Shown here in pieces: positions 26,516 to 34,677 of a stretch of 64,000 nt of DNA. The position numbers and the translations under genes were made by a program. Every line of letters begins with the position of its first letter. Positions within the stretch are counted from its first letter, which is position 1. Source of the DNA: Hebobacterum sp964559435 (lineage in GTDB: Bacteria; Armatimonadota; Hebobacteria; Hebobacterales; Hebobacteraceae); the NCBI GenBank assembly GCA_964559435.1, contig CAZLHI010000003.1, positions 106,739-170,738 on the forward strand. Reading direction: 5' to 3'. Under the pieces are notes generated by a model. The model ran no database searches and was not told where the DNA came from. It saw only the letters and a list, made by a program, of their open reading frames with translations.

Positions 26516-27544
26516 CTATTTCAACTTGTACTCTTTGTACTCTTCGCCGACTCGTGGATTCTGCGAACACCCGATGGGCACCCCGGTGTCGAGGGCGCCG
26601 ACGCACTTCTCATCACACTTGATGCACTCGGTGATCTCGTCACGGCGGCCGTCCATGATCTTGCGCGGTAGTTCTGGGTCAGCTATCAGGGCACGGCCGA
26701 TGGCGACGAGATCGGCCTTGCCATTCGCGAGCACCGCTTCCGCCGCCTCGGGATCCTCCATGCCGCCGACGGCGATCACTGGGCACGACACACGCGCCTT
26801 CACCGCGGCCGCAAGATCGGCGTGCTCACAGCCATCCCGGCCTGTGCTCGGCGAGATGTCGATGATATCGACGCCCGCGCGCTCGAGTTCCCCTGCGAAG
26901 ACCAAGCTATCTTCCAGCGGATAGTCGGCCACCGCGGTGTGCCGGTAGAGGACCAGGAAGTCTGATCCGCAGGCGCGGCGGACAGCGCGGACGCACTCCA
27001 GACCCAGGCGCATTCGGTTCTCCAGGCTGCCTCCGTACTCGTCCTGGCGCTGATTGTGGGCCGGAGAGAAGAAGCGGTTGAGGAAGAAGTCGTGAGCGCC
27101 GTGGACTTCCGCTCCGTCGAATCCAGCCTGCTGGCACGCGAGGGCCGCGCTCGCGAATTGCTCCGGGATGGCGGCGACTTCCTCCGTCGTGGCGGCTCGG
27201 GCATCGTCAGTGTTGGAGGGGGCGACCCGCTCCCCACCCATTCTACCGGGATGAAAGAGCTGGATCGCAGCCCGCGCCCCGGCCTCATGTATTGCCTCCG
27301 CCAGGGAGCGAAGACCCGACGCGAGAGGCGGATTCTCAAACTCATCCAGCGGGGTCGCTTCCAGAATGACACAGCCCGCGCCCCCTTCGGCGCGTATTCG
27401 GTAGTAGGCGAGGGCCTGGGGACCTGTCAGATCCATGTTGGTCTTCATGGGGGGTATCACAATGCGGTTCCTCAACTGGAGCTTCCCAATTCGCAGAGGG
27501 GAGAAGAGAAGGCTCTCGGCTGGCGTGAAGCTGTTCTCGGGCAT
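26516..27544 (-). CDS. Old yellow enzyme-like NADH:flavin oxidoreductase, barrel only
   Basis: 342-residue flavin TIM barrel. LFSPLRIGKLQLRNRIVIPP opens the domain; GAEVHGAHDFFLNRFFSP carries the conserved HXXH/Y-type active-site region and NQRQDEYGGSLENRMRL is the family signature. The tail has C-X2-C-X3-C-X11-C, the 4Fe-4S ligand pattern of the 2,4-dienoyl-CoA reductase branch, but the gene stops there, without the FAD/NAD(P)H domains. ATG 27544 has GAGGAG about 10 bases before it. It is first of three co-directional genes (OYE, GH2, FAD oxidoreductase). Confidence 0.87.
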   Translation of the reverse strand: MPENSFTPAESLLFSPLRIGKLQLRNRIVIPPMKTNMDLTGPQALAYYRIRAEGGAGCVILEATPLDEFENPPLASGLRSLAEAIHEAGARAAIQLFHPGRMGGERVAPSNTDDARAATTEEVAAIPEQFASAALACQQAGFDGAEVHGAHDFFLNRFFSPAHNQRQDEYGGSLENRMRLGLECVRAVRRACGSDFLVLYRHTAVADYPLEDSLVFAGELERAGVDIIDISPSTGRDGCEHADLAAAVKARVSCPVIAVGGMEDPEAAEAVLANGKADLVAIGRALIADPELPRKIMDGRRDEITECIKCDEKCVGALDTGVPIGCSQNPRVGEEYKEYKLK

Positions 27545-27726
27545 CGTGCATTGCTCCTCGGGTTCGCCGGCTAGGTTGCTTTCGACTTCATCCCCCAGTT
27601 CTGTGATTCGAGGCGCCCCCCTGTTTCCAGACGCGGGTCTCCTCCCATCTCGCCCTTCCGCTTGGCTCCCGACTGTGGAATACACCTCCTAAGGACCCGG
27701 GGCCGAGGCGCCGCAGGAGGGAGAAC

Positions 27727-29790
27727 ATGCGCCTTCGTCACTTGGCCCTGCTTGGGGCAGGACTTGTCTTGCTTTTGTCGTGGGGGACGGGGACTGGTTG
27801 GTGTGACCCACCGGACGCACCGTACGTGCCTGACCAGGTGTTGGTTAAGTTCCTCCCTGGAACGCCTGCCTCCGATATTGCACGCGCCCATGCATCCGCG
27901 CGGGCAGCTATCCGAGACGAGATCCCCCAGATCGGCCTCCAGATCGTCGGCCTCCCGCCGGGGCTGTCGGTCGGCCGTGCCATCGCTCTCTACGAGCGGA
28001 ACCCGAACGTGGAGTTCGTCGAGCCCGATTGTTACGTCGAGCCAATGCTGACGCCGAATGACCCATACTTCCACTACGGGCAGATCCCGCTCCAACTCAT
28101 GGACGCTGAGGCCGCGTGGGGCATCACCACTGGAAGCATGTCGGTTCCGATCGCCATTCTGGACAGCGGCGCGAACTTCGACCACCCGGATCTTCAGGGG
28201 AGACTGGTTCCCGGATGGGACTTCGTCGAGGCAGACGGGGATCCAACCGATGGGCACGGGCACGGAACCGCAGTAACAGGTGTTCCCGGGGCCACCAGCG
28301 ACAACGCGTTTGGCATAACCGGCGTCACCTGGCAGAACCCGGTTCTTGTAGTGCGAATCGGGGATCACACCGCTTGGACGACCTGGAGCAGGATGGCTCA
28401 GGGGATCACATATGCCGCCGACCGGGGAGTCCGCGCCATCAACCTCAGCTATGCTGGGACGAGCTACCCGAGTTCGGTGGCCAGCGCGGTGGCGTACGCC
28501 TGGACCAGAGGCGCGGTGACGGTGGCGAGTGCAGGCAATGAATCCTCCGGCGCTCCCCACTATCCGGCCGGCCTGCCACACGTGGTGGCAGTCTCTGGGG
28601 TTGAGGACCATGACCTTCTCGTCTACTACTCGAACTACGGATCGTGGATCGACGTCTCCGCGCCCTGCGGCTCACTGACAACCTCGCGCAGCGGGGGGTT
28701 CGGTGACGTCGGCGGGACCTCTATCTCAGCGCCATTTGTGACCGGCCTCTTCGGCCTCGTCTTCGCCGCGAATCCGAGCCTTACGCCTGAGCAAGCTGTA
28801 GACATAGTCTGCCAGACGGCAACCGATCTGGGCGACCCGGGCTTTGACGAGTACTACGGCTGGGGTAAGATCAACCTGTACCAGGCGGTGCTGGCCGCAT
28901 CCCAGATGCCGGGCCCCGGAGAAGACACCACGCCGCCCACGGTGAGCATCACGGCCCCCGGGCCAGGCAGCGCTCTTTCGGGCCTCGTCGCCGTGAGCGT
29001 CAACTCCACTGACGATGTCGGCGTGGCGCTGGCAGAGGCATACCTGGACGGCGAGATCGTAGGTTCCACCTCCACTCCTCCCTGTGAGTGTAACTGGGAC
29101 ACGACCCAGTCGGCCGACGGGGAGCACGTTCTCCAAGCCCTGGCCTATGACGAAGCGGGCAATATGGGTCAGTCAGATCCCGTTACCGTGACTGTAGACA
29201 ACACGGCGCCGAGCACGGCGATCTTGGCCCCCTCCGATGGTGAGGTCGTGAGCGAGACGACCCCCGTCTCCGCCGACGCCTATGATGCCACCACAGGGGT
29301 TCAAGAGGTGCGCTTCTACGTGGACGGCGAGTGGAAGGCCACTCGCACGGCTGCCCCCTATGTGTGGAACTGGGACACGACACAGCATTCGCAGGGGTGG
29401 CACTCGGTGGTCGCCAAGGCGTTCGACGCGGCCGGCAACGAAGACAGCAGCGTAGTGGTGGTGAATGTTCAGAATGCCTCCGCGCCCTTGCCTGTGACCG
29501 AGACATTTACCAGCAGCGTGGGGTTCAAGAGGCAGCCGACGGTCCGGACACATGCCGTCACGGTCACCGCGCCCGGCGTGGTCTCCGCATCGCTCACATG
29601 GGGAGGCAAGGCTGATCTCGACCTGTACTTGTATTCGCCCGCCGGTGACCTAGTCGCCAGCTCGGCCGCACCAAGCCGCGGCGGCTCGGAAGAGATCAGC
29701 TACACGGCCACAGAGACTGGTACTTATGTGTTCGAGGTCGTGGCGGCCTCCCGCAAGGCGAACTACACGCTCACCGTGACACATCCCTGA
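27727..29790 (+). CDS. Secreted subtilisin-like serine protease with Ig-like and PPC domains
   Basis: 687 residues. A signal peptide ends near residue 26 (LLLSWGTGTGWC). An inhibitor-I9-type propeptide (about 33-100; VPDQVLVKFLPG) precedes an S8 catalytic domain (about 115-395) with Asp in AILDSGANFDH, His in DGHGHGTAVTG and Ser in GGTSISAPFV. Two Ig-like repeats follow, TPPTVSITAPGPGSAL and TAPSTAILAPSDGEVV (each with YLDG/YVDG blocks), then a C-terminal PPC domain with WGGKADLDLYLYSPAG. GGAGGG lies just before the ATG. Likely exported by Sec and surface-active or secreted. Confidence 0.93.
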   Translation: MRLRHLALLGAGLVLLLSWGTGTGWCDPPDAPYVPDQVLVKFLPGTPASDIARAHASARAAIRDEIPQIGLQIVGLPPGLSVGRAIALYERNPNVEFVEPDCYVEPMLTPNDPYFHYGQIPLQLMDAEAAWGITTGSMSVPIAILDSGANFDHPDLQGRLVPGWDFVEADGDPTDGHGHGTAVTGVPGATSDNAFGITGVTWQNPVLVVRIGDHTAWTTWSRMAQGITYAADRGVRAINLSYAGTSYPSSVASAVAYAWTRGAVTVASAGNESSGAPHYPAGLPHVVAVSGVEDHDLLVYYSNYGSWIDVSAPCGSLTTSRSGGFGDVGGTSISAPFVTGLFGLVFAANPSLTPEQAVDIVCQTATDLGDPGFDEYYGWGKINLYQAVLAASQMPGPGEDTTPPTVSITAPGPGSALSGLVAVSVNSTDDVGVALAEAYLDGEIVGSTSTPPCECNWDTTQSADGEHVLQALAYDEAGNMGQSDPVTVTVDNTAPSTAILAPSDGEVVSETTPVSADAYDATTGVQEVRFYVDGEWKATRTAAPYVWNWDTTQHSQGWHSVVAKAFDAAGNEDSSVVVVNVQNASAPLPVTETFTSSVGFKRQPTVRTHAVTVTAPGVVSASLTWGGKADLDLYLYSPAGDLVASSAAPSRGGSEEISYTATETGTYVFEVVAASRKANYTLTVTHP

Positions 29791-29834
29791 AGCAGAAGCG
29801 CCCAGAAGCGGCGCGAACCAGCAGAAAAAACAAA

Positions 29835-29858
29835 GGGGCCGGGCGATTGCCCGGCCCC
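29835..29858 (-). terminator. Intrinsic terminator of the cysteine-rich protein gene
   Basis: GGGGCCGGGC (29835-29844), loop GATT, GCCCGGCCCC (29849-29858) form a perfect 10-bp stem. Read on the minus strand it is followed by TTTGTTTTTT, the classic U-tract, and starts 58 bases after the stop of the minus-strand gene. On the plus strand the U-tract is missing, so it serves the protease gene only weakly if at all. Confidence 0.88.
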
Positions 29859-29916
29859 TAGTCTCGTCTCATACACAGTCCAGGAGAGCCTCAGGCTCTC
29901 TCAGGCCCGCTCAGCG

Positions 29917-32052
29917 TCACAGGCAAGGCGGGGTGGAAAGGCGGGACTCGGCGAAGCATGCGAGCCAGTTCTTGATCATCAACAGGTCCTCTCGGCTGCA
30001 GCCATCCCCCAGGCACGCAAGCGCGGCCTCGACGGCATCGGCGAGGATGATCGGCGTGCCGTAGCACTCGAGGCTGCACCCCGGCACCAGGCTGCCTTCG
30101 CTCGGGTTGGGCAGCTCAGGGTGCTGGGTCAGGTTGAGGGTCAACTGGTTTGCCAGCAGGAAGGCCTTGACGATCGTCAGCTCGTCGCCCGGGCTGGCAT
30201 CCCAGTGCTCGAAGATCTCGTCGGCCTCGGCAATGCTGGGCGCGATGGTCCCCGCGAGCAGAATCTCGAACTGCGCCGCCGTGTAGTGATTGCGCCAGTT
30301 CTTCCAGTAGCCGGGGGTCAGGCCCATGCACGGGGCCCAGTTGTAGAAGGTGACCGTGGCCATGCCGCCCGCTTCGACGGAGACGCACTGCTCGGTCGGG
30401 CTAACAGGTATCCAGCCCGGTTCGGGGGTCTCGACGACGCAGTAGCTCCCGCCGAGAAGGTTGTCCCAGCAGTCATCGTCACCACCGGTCGTGATCGGGC
30501 CGATCGGGTTCCCAAGGGCGTCTTCCGTGACCTCGTTCTCGCACGCGCAGTCGTACAGCGTGAACTCGAACCCGTCGAGCGGCTCGTTCGTGCAGGCGTC
30601 TCGCTTTTCCACGCACAGCTTGGCGAGCGCGTTGCCGAAGTTAAGGTTCAGGAGCTGAGTTACCTCTGGGGCCATCTCGTCGAAGTTGACGATGTAGCAC
30701 CCGTCTTTCGCGCAGACGGTCACATCGGACCCTGCCTCTACGGGATCCACTTCGATGTCACCACACGGGTCGGTGTAAAGACCCGGCGGCCAAAGGCATA
30801 CCTCGTCCGGCGCGGTGTTCGGCCCGGTCTGGAGCCAGAGGCCTTCCTGCCCTGGGGGCGCTGTCTCGCAGATGCGATAGGTCATTGGCACTGGTAGCTG
30901 GCTGAAGTTGTAGGTCCCCGCACTGCCGGTGGTCTGGCAGGGAACCGGGTCGCCCAAGACATTCACGGCCGGGATCCACGAACCGTTGCCGTCCTTCATC
31001 TCCACGCAGAACGTCCATCCACTAAGGGGCGGCTCCGTGGCGATGTCCCGGCAACCGTCTTGATCCACATCCAGGAACTTAACGCCCCGCAACGCCGCCT
31101 CCGGCGGCGGCCCACAGTCGTTCACAAACGCGCCGATGTAGATCGGCTCACCGGGTTCCGCGTTCCTGCCGCGGCCGCCCGTGTCGGCCTTGGTGATGGT
31201 GAAGTAGATGGGGCCTTCGGGCGAGACGCGATCGCAGTCCGAGTGATCTGCGCCACAATCCGTGCACAGCAGGTCCTCGTCCACGGCATACTTGCCAACG
31301 GAGAGGTTCGTGAAGGAGAACTCGCCGGCCGCATTGGTGCAGGTGCGGTCGATCTCCACCAGAGTTTCCTGACCGCGTACCTTCTGCACCTCGTACAGGA
31401 TGATGCAGACGCCCTCCAGGGGGTCTGCACCATCGAGCTTCTCGCCCCAGACAGAGGCGAGCCGCTTTACCTTGAAGTTATCGGTCTTCGAGTACCGGCC
31501 GACGAACTGCTCGTCGTTCGCCCAGTAGGCCTCAACTGGTGTGATCCACAGCTTGTACTCGTTGCCGTTGTTGGGAGTATCGTCGTACGGGCACAGCTCG
31601 ATCGTCGTGTTCCCGCTGTACACATCGATGCACGTACGGTGGGGACATGTATTGCCCGCCAACGGGTACTCGATCCGCTTCACGCCGGTGCCGTCGGTAT
31701 AGACGCGAAATCGGCGGCACTCGATGTCGTCGTTGCTCAGCAGCACCTTCCCGGACGGGTCCGTCACCTGGAAGTAGTAATGGCCGTCCGGGACCCAGCG
31801 CGTGGGCGACGCGAAGTTGGGCCCGCCGTTGAGGAACGGGACCAGTGGTGGCGAGTCACAGTAGTCGGGGTAAGGCAGGTCAGGCGCGCATTTCTGGTCG
31901 TAAATGTTCGCGTCGACCTTCTCACCGGCGCCAGTAGTCGTCCAAATCGCGCCCGTAAGCGGAACCAATTCTGCCGCCGCGGGCGTCACGACAACGCACA
32001 CCAACACGGCCGCAAGCGCAATAAGACCTACAGCGTACTTCTGGATATGCAC
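29917..32052 (-). CDS. Cysteine-rich secreted surface protein with SdrD-B/Cna-B-like repeats
   Basis: 711 residues from GTG 32052, which has GGGAGGG about 9 bases upstream; a TTG at 32076 is less likely. Signal peptide: VGLIALAAVLVCVVVTPAAA. The mature part has over 30 cysteines, mostly in short CXnC pairs. Beta-sandwich modules of the SdrD-B/Cna-B type are suggested by LRGVKFLDVDQDGC, GTYNFSQLPVPMTYRIC and GYYKVDE-like blocks, and CMGLTPGYWKNWRNH is a motif common in bacterial surface proteins. I see no LPXTG or PEP-CTERM tail. Function unknown; adhesin or wall-layer protein is a guess. It ends at an intrinsic terminator. Confidence 0.75.
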   Translation of the reverse strand: MHIQKYAVGLIALAAVLVCVVVTPAAAELVPLTGAIWTTTGAGEKVDANIYDQKCAPDLPYPDYCDSPPLVPFLNGGPNFASPTRWVPDGHYYFQVTDPSGKVLLSNDDIECRRFRVYTDGTGVKRIEYPLAGNTCPHRTCIDVYSGNTTIELCPYDDTPNNGNEYKLWITPVEAYWANDEQFVGRYSKTDNFKVKRLASVWGEKLDGADPLEGVCIILYEVQKVRGQETLVEIDRTCTNAAGEFSFTNLSVGKYAVDEDLLCTDCGADHSDCDRVSPEGPIYFTITKADTGGRGRNAEPGEPIYIGAFVNDCGPPPEAALRGVKFLDVDQDGCRDIATEPPLSGWTFCVEMKDGNGSWIPAVNVLGDPVPCQTTGSAGTYNFSQLPVPMTYRICETAPPGQEGLWLQTGPNTAPDEVCLWPPGLYTDPCGDIEVDPVEAGSDVTVCAKDGCYIVNFDEMAPEVTQLLNLNFGNALAKLCVEKRDACTNEPLDGFEFTLYDCACENEVTEDALGNPIGPITTGGDDDCWDNLLGGSYCVVETPEPGWIPVSPTEQCVSVEAGGMATVTFYNWAPCMGLTPGYWKNWRNHYTAAQFEILLAGTIAPSIAEADEIFEHWDASPGDELTIVKAFLLANQLTLNLTQHPELPNPSEGSLVPGCSLECYGTPIILADAVEAALACLGDGCSREDLLMIKNWLACFAESRLSTPPCL

Positions 32053-32077
32053 TTCAGCACTCCCTCCCTTGAACAAT

Positions 32078-32111
32078 CAAACAAAGCGTATGGGCAAACA
32101 AAGCGTACGGG
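32078..32111. repeat. 17-bp tandem direct repeat, two copies
   Basis: CAAACAAAGCGTATGGG (32078-32094) is repeated immediately as CAAACAAAGCGTACGGG (32095-32111), one mismatch. It sits just upstream of the cysteine-rich protein start on the minus strand. Confidence 0.85.
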
Positions 32112-32190
32112 CCTCTGCGTGCGGCTCTCGGACGGCTGCTCGCCCGCTCTCAAGAGAGCTTAGCAGCGGGAAAGTGCGATCTGCGGTGGT

Positions 32191-32234
32191 CAATGTGGGG
32201 AAGGACTGATACCAAATGTGGGCAGAGACTGATA
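32191..32234. repeat. About 22-bp tandem direct repeat, two imperfect copies
   Basis: CAATGTGGGGAAGGACTGATA (32191-32211) and CAAATGTGGGCAGAGACTGATA (32213-32234) are adjacent and similar. The position 140-180 bases before a minus-strand gene would suit a regulator site. Confidence 0.7.
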
Positions 32235-32679
32235 TGATAACACCTACTGCGGGGCAACGACACACCTCCAACTGAGCCGCTCTGGTCCTTCGCAGAAGTC
32301 CTCTGAGTTGCCTCCTTTCTCCCCCCAGGCCAAACCCGCCCAATTGTGCATGTTGTGGCGACTTCGTGAATAGCCAGCTGATTCCCTGTGTCACAATTCC
32401 GACACAGCGTCGTCCCGTGACGACAGCCCACAGATGCAGCTTTCGTAGAACTGGTGGGGTTTCTCCGACCTGTACGCGCTTTCGTGCTTTCCTGAACGCA
32501 TGCTGCCAACATGCAAAGCCCGCCCAGAGCGGCAGGACCGGCACGGGATCGCCGACAGCGGTTGACCTGAAGCAGGCCAAGTCCGGCCAGGCTCAGTTCG
32601 TCACCTACGACTACTTCCGGGATACCACCGCTGTGGCGGAGGCGATAGGCCGCGAAGTTGCGATGTCTCTAGACCCTCA

Positions 32680-33150
32680 TCAGCTCTGCTGCGCTTTCCG
32701 CCAGGCCTCCACCACGCGCTGCCTGTGCTCATCTGTTTCTGCCGCCAACGTTTCGAGCAAGCCCTTCAGCTCTGGCGCGTCTCCCTCGGCGATCTCGAAG
32801 TAACGCTGCTCGATGAGTTCGTGTTCCAGATCCTTCGCTGTCGAAAGGGCGTCCAGCACCGTTATCTCCGCCCGTCCCGCCTCCGTCACGCGCTTCCGCA
32901 CGAGGTCAAGTGATGACAGCACCGTCGCCGCGCTGAATCGACCGGGGTCGATTTGCACCTTCCCCGCCTTCACGTCATCGGCGAACCCCGCAATCATCCT
33001 TGCGTGGCGCACCTCATCCTCGGCGAGCGCGTCGAAGAACTCGCTCCGCTCGGGGAACCTTCGCGAATACGCGCGGTAGAGGTCCGCGACCGCCGATTCG
33101 TGAGCCGCCATCATCCCGATGGTCTGTATCTGATCCGCCTCTGCAGGCAT
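32680..33150 (-). CDS. Ferritin-like / rubrerythrin-type di-iron protein
   Basis: 156-residue all-helical protein. The iron-binding ExxH spacing is seen in EDEVRHARM (about residues 44-52) and near the end in ETDEHRQRV; an additional Glu in HESAVADLYRAYSRRF (about 17-32) and DLEHELIEQRYFEIA (about 107-121) complete a plausible di-iron site. No rubredoxin tail is present. Likely role: oxygen or peroxide stress, or iron handling. ATG 33150 with AAGGAGG about 6 bases upstream. No adjacent partner. Confidence 0.8.
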   Translation of the reverse strand: MPAEADQIQTIGMMAAHESAVADLYRAYSRRFPERSEFFDALAEDEVRHARMIAGFADDVKAGKVQIDPGRFSAATVLSSLDLVRKRVTEAGRAEITVLDALSTAKDLEHELIEQRYFEIAEGDAPELKGLLETLAAETDEHRQRVVEAWRKAQQS

Positions 33151-33511
33151 CCTCCAACCTCCTTAGCGGGATCGCCGCCCGGCGTCTGTGCTTAGGCGTT
33201 GAGCCAGCACTTCCTGTTCTGAGCATCCCCACGCGAGCAGGTGTCCTGGGTATCAAGCTCAGGCGGGCCGAGTAAGACCCAGCACCGCGTGTCTGGGTAC
33301 TGGCACAAACGGCCCGCTACGAGACAGGGCTTCTTCCCATCCTGCATGTATGTGCTGGTGGGTGACGGCAGAGAAGGAGGGATGAGAGCAGGCCGACCGC
33401 TGTATTTGTGTTCTCCGGGGGCGCGCGCTCAAGGGCGGAGTCGAATCGCCGCCACCCCGGTCGATCATACCTCGCGACATGCGAGGACACATCTGTCAAA
33501 GGAGCGATAGC
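33151..33511. other. Divergent intergenic region
   Basis: 361 bases between the ferritin-like gene and the small secreted protein. CCTCGC-GACAT-GCGAGG (33470-33486) forms a small hairpin in the leader of the plus-strand gene. No gene, repeat or clear promoter identified otherwise. Confidence 0.5.
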
Positions 33512-34036
33512 ATGAAGAGAGCCGTCATCATTGGCCTGGCCGTGGCGCTGTTCGCGGCGGTGCTCGTCGGCGCGTCGTTTACTGCCTACGAGGCCGTAGC
33601 TCAGGAGGACGAGGAAGAGGAGGCCGGCTACCTCAACGACTACATAGAGGCGCTGCGGCAGGACGTCCGGACCAACAAGCGTGACCTCATCAGCTGGAAC
33701 ATGGAGCTTACGGCCAAGGAATCCGCCGCCTTCTGGCCGGTGTACAGGAAGTACGAGTACGACCTGGCTTCGGTCAACAACGAGATGGTGTCCCTCGTGA
33801 AGGAGTACGCAACCAAAGGCGGGATGCTGTCCGAGGACGACGCGGGCCGGATGCTCCAGCGGCGCTTTGATCTTGAGCAGCGACGCCTTGACATGAAGAA
33901 GCGGTATGTCGGGGAGTTCAGGAAGGCCCTGCCCGGCCACAAGGTCGTCAGGTTCTACCAGTTGGACAGGGCAATCGACATGCTGATCGACATCGCCGTC
34001 ATGTCCGAGATCCCTCTCGCCACCGGCGAGGAATAG
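33512..34036 (+). CDS. Small secreted helical protein, conserved hypothetical
   Basis: 174 residues with a signal peptide (VIIGLAVALFAAVLVGASFTA, cleavage near AVAQ) and an acidic start to the mature part (EDEEEEAG). The rest is helical and rich in Lys, Arg and Glu. MELTAKESAAFWPVYRKYE resembles a widespread periplasmic family seen in Acidobacteria and other diderms (Spy/CpxP-like in layout, not proven homologous). AAGGAG lies 8 bases before ATG 33512. It is followed by a hairpin and by a decayed outer-membrane barrel gene on the same strand. Confidence 0.75.
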   Translation: MKRAVIIGLAVALFAAVLVGASFTAYEAVAQEDEEEEAGYLNDYIEALRQDVRTNKRDLISWNMELTAKESAAFWPVYRKYEYDLASVNNEMVSLVKEYATKGGMLSEDDAGRMLQRRFDLEQRRLDMKKRYVGEFRKALPGHKVVRFYQLDRAIDMLIDIAVMSEIPLATGEE

Positions 34037-34076
34037 ACGGTCAGCCTGGGCGCGCTCGATAGCGCGGGCGATCCCA

Positions 34077-34100
34077 CGAGGTAGGGGCTTCCCTACCTCG
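34077..34100 (+). terminator. Hairpin after the small secreted protein
   Basis: CGAGGTAGGG (34077-34086), loop GCTT, CCCTACCTCG (34091-34100) give a perfect 10-bp stem. It is 40 bases after the stop. Only a short TCGGGCTTTGG follows, so termination is likely but not a textbook U-tract. Confidence 0.65.
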
Positions 34101-34175
34101 TCGGGCTTTGGCCGCCTCCCGCGACGCTTCTTGTTCGATAGGCCTTGGGCAGAGCGGGGGGTTCGGCGGCCGCCC

Positions 34176-34607
34176 ACACTGGACTACGAGGTGGAATAAA
34201 CGCTGCTCGAAGCGGGTGCGCTCTTGCTGCGCGGCAGCGCCAAGCGTCCCGTCGATATCATCCTCGGCGTCCGCTACCTCGATCTGGAGGCCGACCTCGC
34301 TTTGGCGCCGGTGCCGCCTGGAGGAAGCGCCTCTGGCGGGGAGCACTTCCTCGACCCGATCATCGGCGCGCGGCGGCGCAGGCCGCTGCCGGAGAAGTGG
34401 GGCTTCGCATTTCGAGCGGACGTCGGGGGGTTCGGCATCGGCTCGGACTTCTCGTGGCAACTCCTGGCGGACTTTCGCTGCCGGATCAGTCCCCTCTGAA
34501 AGCTCGATCTCGGCTACCGGTACCTGCATATCGACTACGATGAGGACGACTTCAAGTTCGACATCGCCATCTACGGGCCGGTGCTAACCTTCGCATACTG
34601 CTGGTAG
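34176..34607 (+). pseudogene. Remnant of an outer-membrane beta-barrel protein
   Basis: In one frame the sequence reads TLDYEVE, stop (TAA 34197-34199), TLLEAGALLLRGSAKRPVD, then ILGVRYLDLEADLALAP, FRADVGGFGIGSDFSW, a second stop (TGA 34497-34499), and LDLGYRYLHIDYDEDDF ending AYCW and a TAG. The alternating aromatic pattern and YRYLHIDY block match the C-terminal half of a small barrel family found in many Gram-negatives. No N-terminal signal is found. Two in-frame stops mean it is a broken gene, not a functional short one. Confidence 0.82.
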
Positions 34608-34631
34608 AGCTACCAGCAGTACTGGGATGAG

Positions 34632-34669
34632 AGAAAGAGTGCCGGGCGACAGCGCTGGGCACTCTTTCT
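34632..34669. terminator. Bidirectional hairpin between convergent units
   Basis: AGAAAGAGTGCC (34632-34643) pairs perfectly with GGCACTCTTTCT (34658-34669). It lies 24 bases after the pseudogene stop and 8 bases past the minus-strand TPR gene stop, so it could end transcripts from both sides. Arms are A/T-rich at the outer ends. Confidence 0.6.
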
Positions 34670-34677
34670 GCTAGGGC

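Larger units (their letters stand above)
32053..32679. other. Upstream region of the cysteine-rich protein gene
   Basis: 627 bases without a convincing gene. It contains two sets of short tandem repeats (32078-32111 and 32191-32234). Open frames here have no recognisable domain. AT content rises around 32160-32240, which suits a promoter zone for the minus-strand gene, but I could not identify a clear -35/-10 pair. Confidence 0.5.

Noticed and set aside
32366..32803. 145-codon plus-strand frame upstream of the ferritin-like gene
   Set aside because: It runs into the antisense of the ferritin-like gene, has no domain and no ribosome site.
34497..34499. TGA in the barrel remnant as selenocysteine or recoding
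   Set aside because: The position is not a redox site, there is no selenocysteine-insertion-like stem noted, and a separate TAA and lost N-terminus already mark decay.
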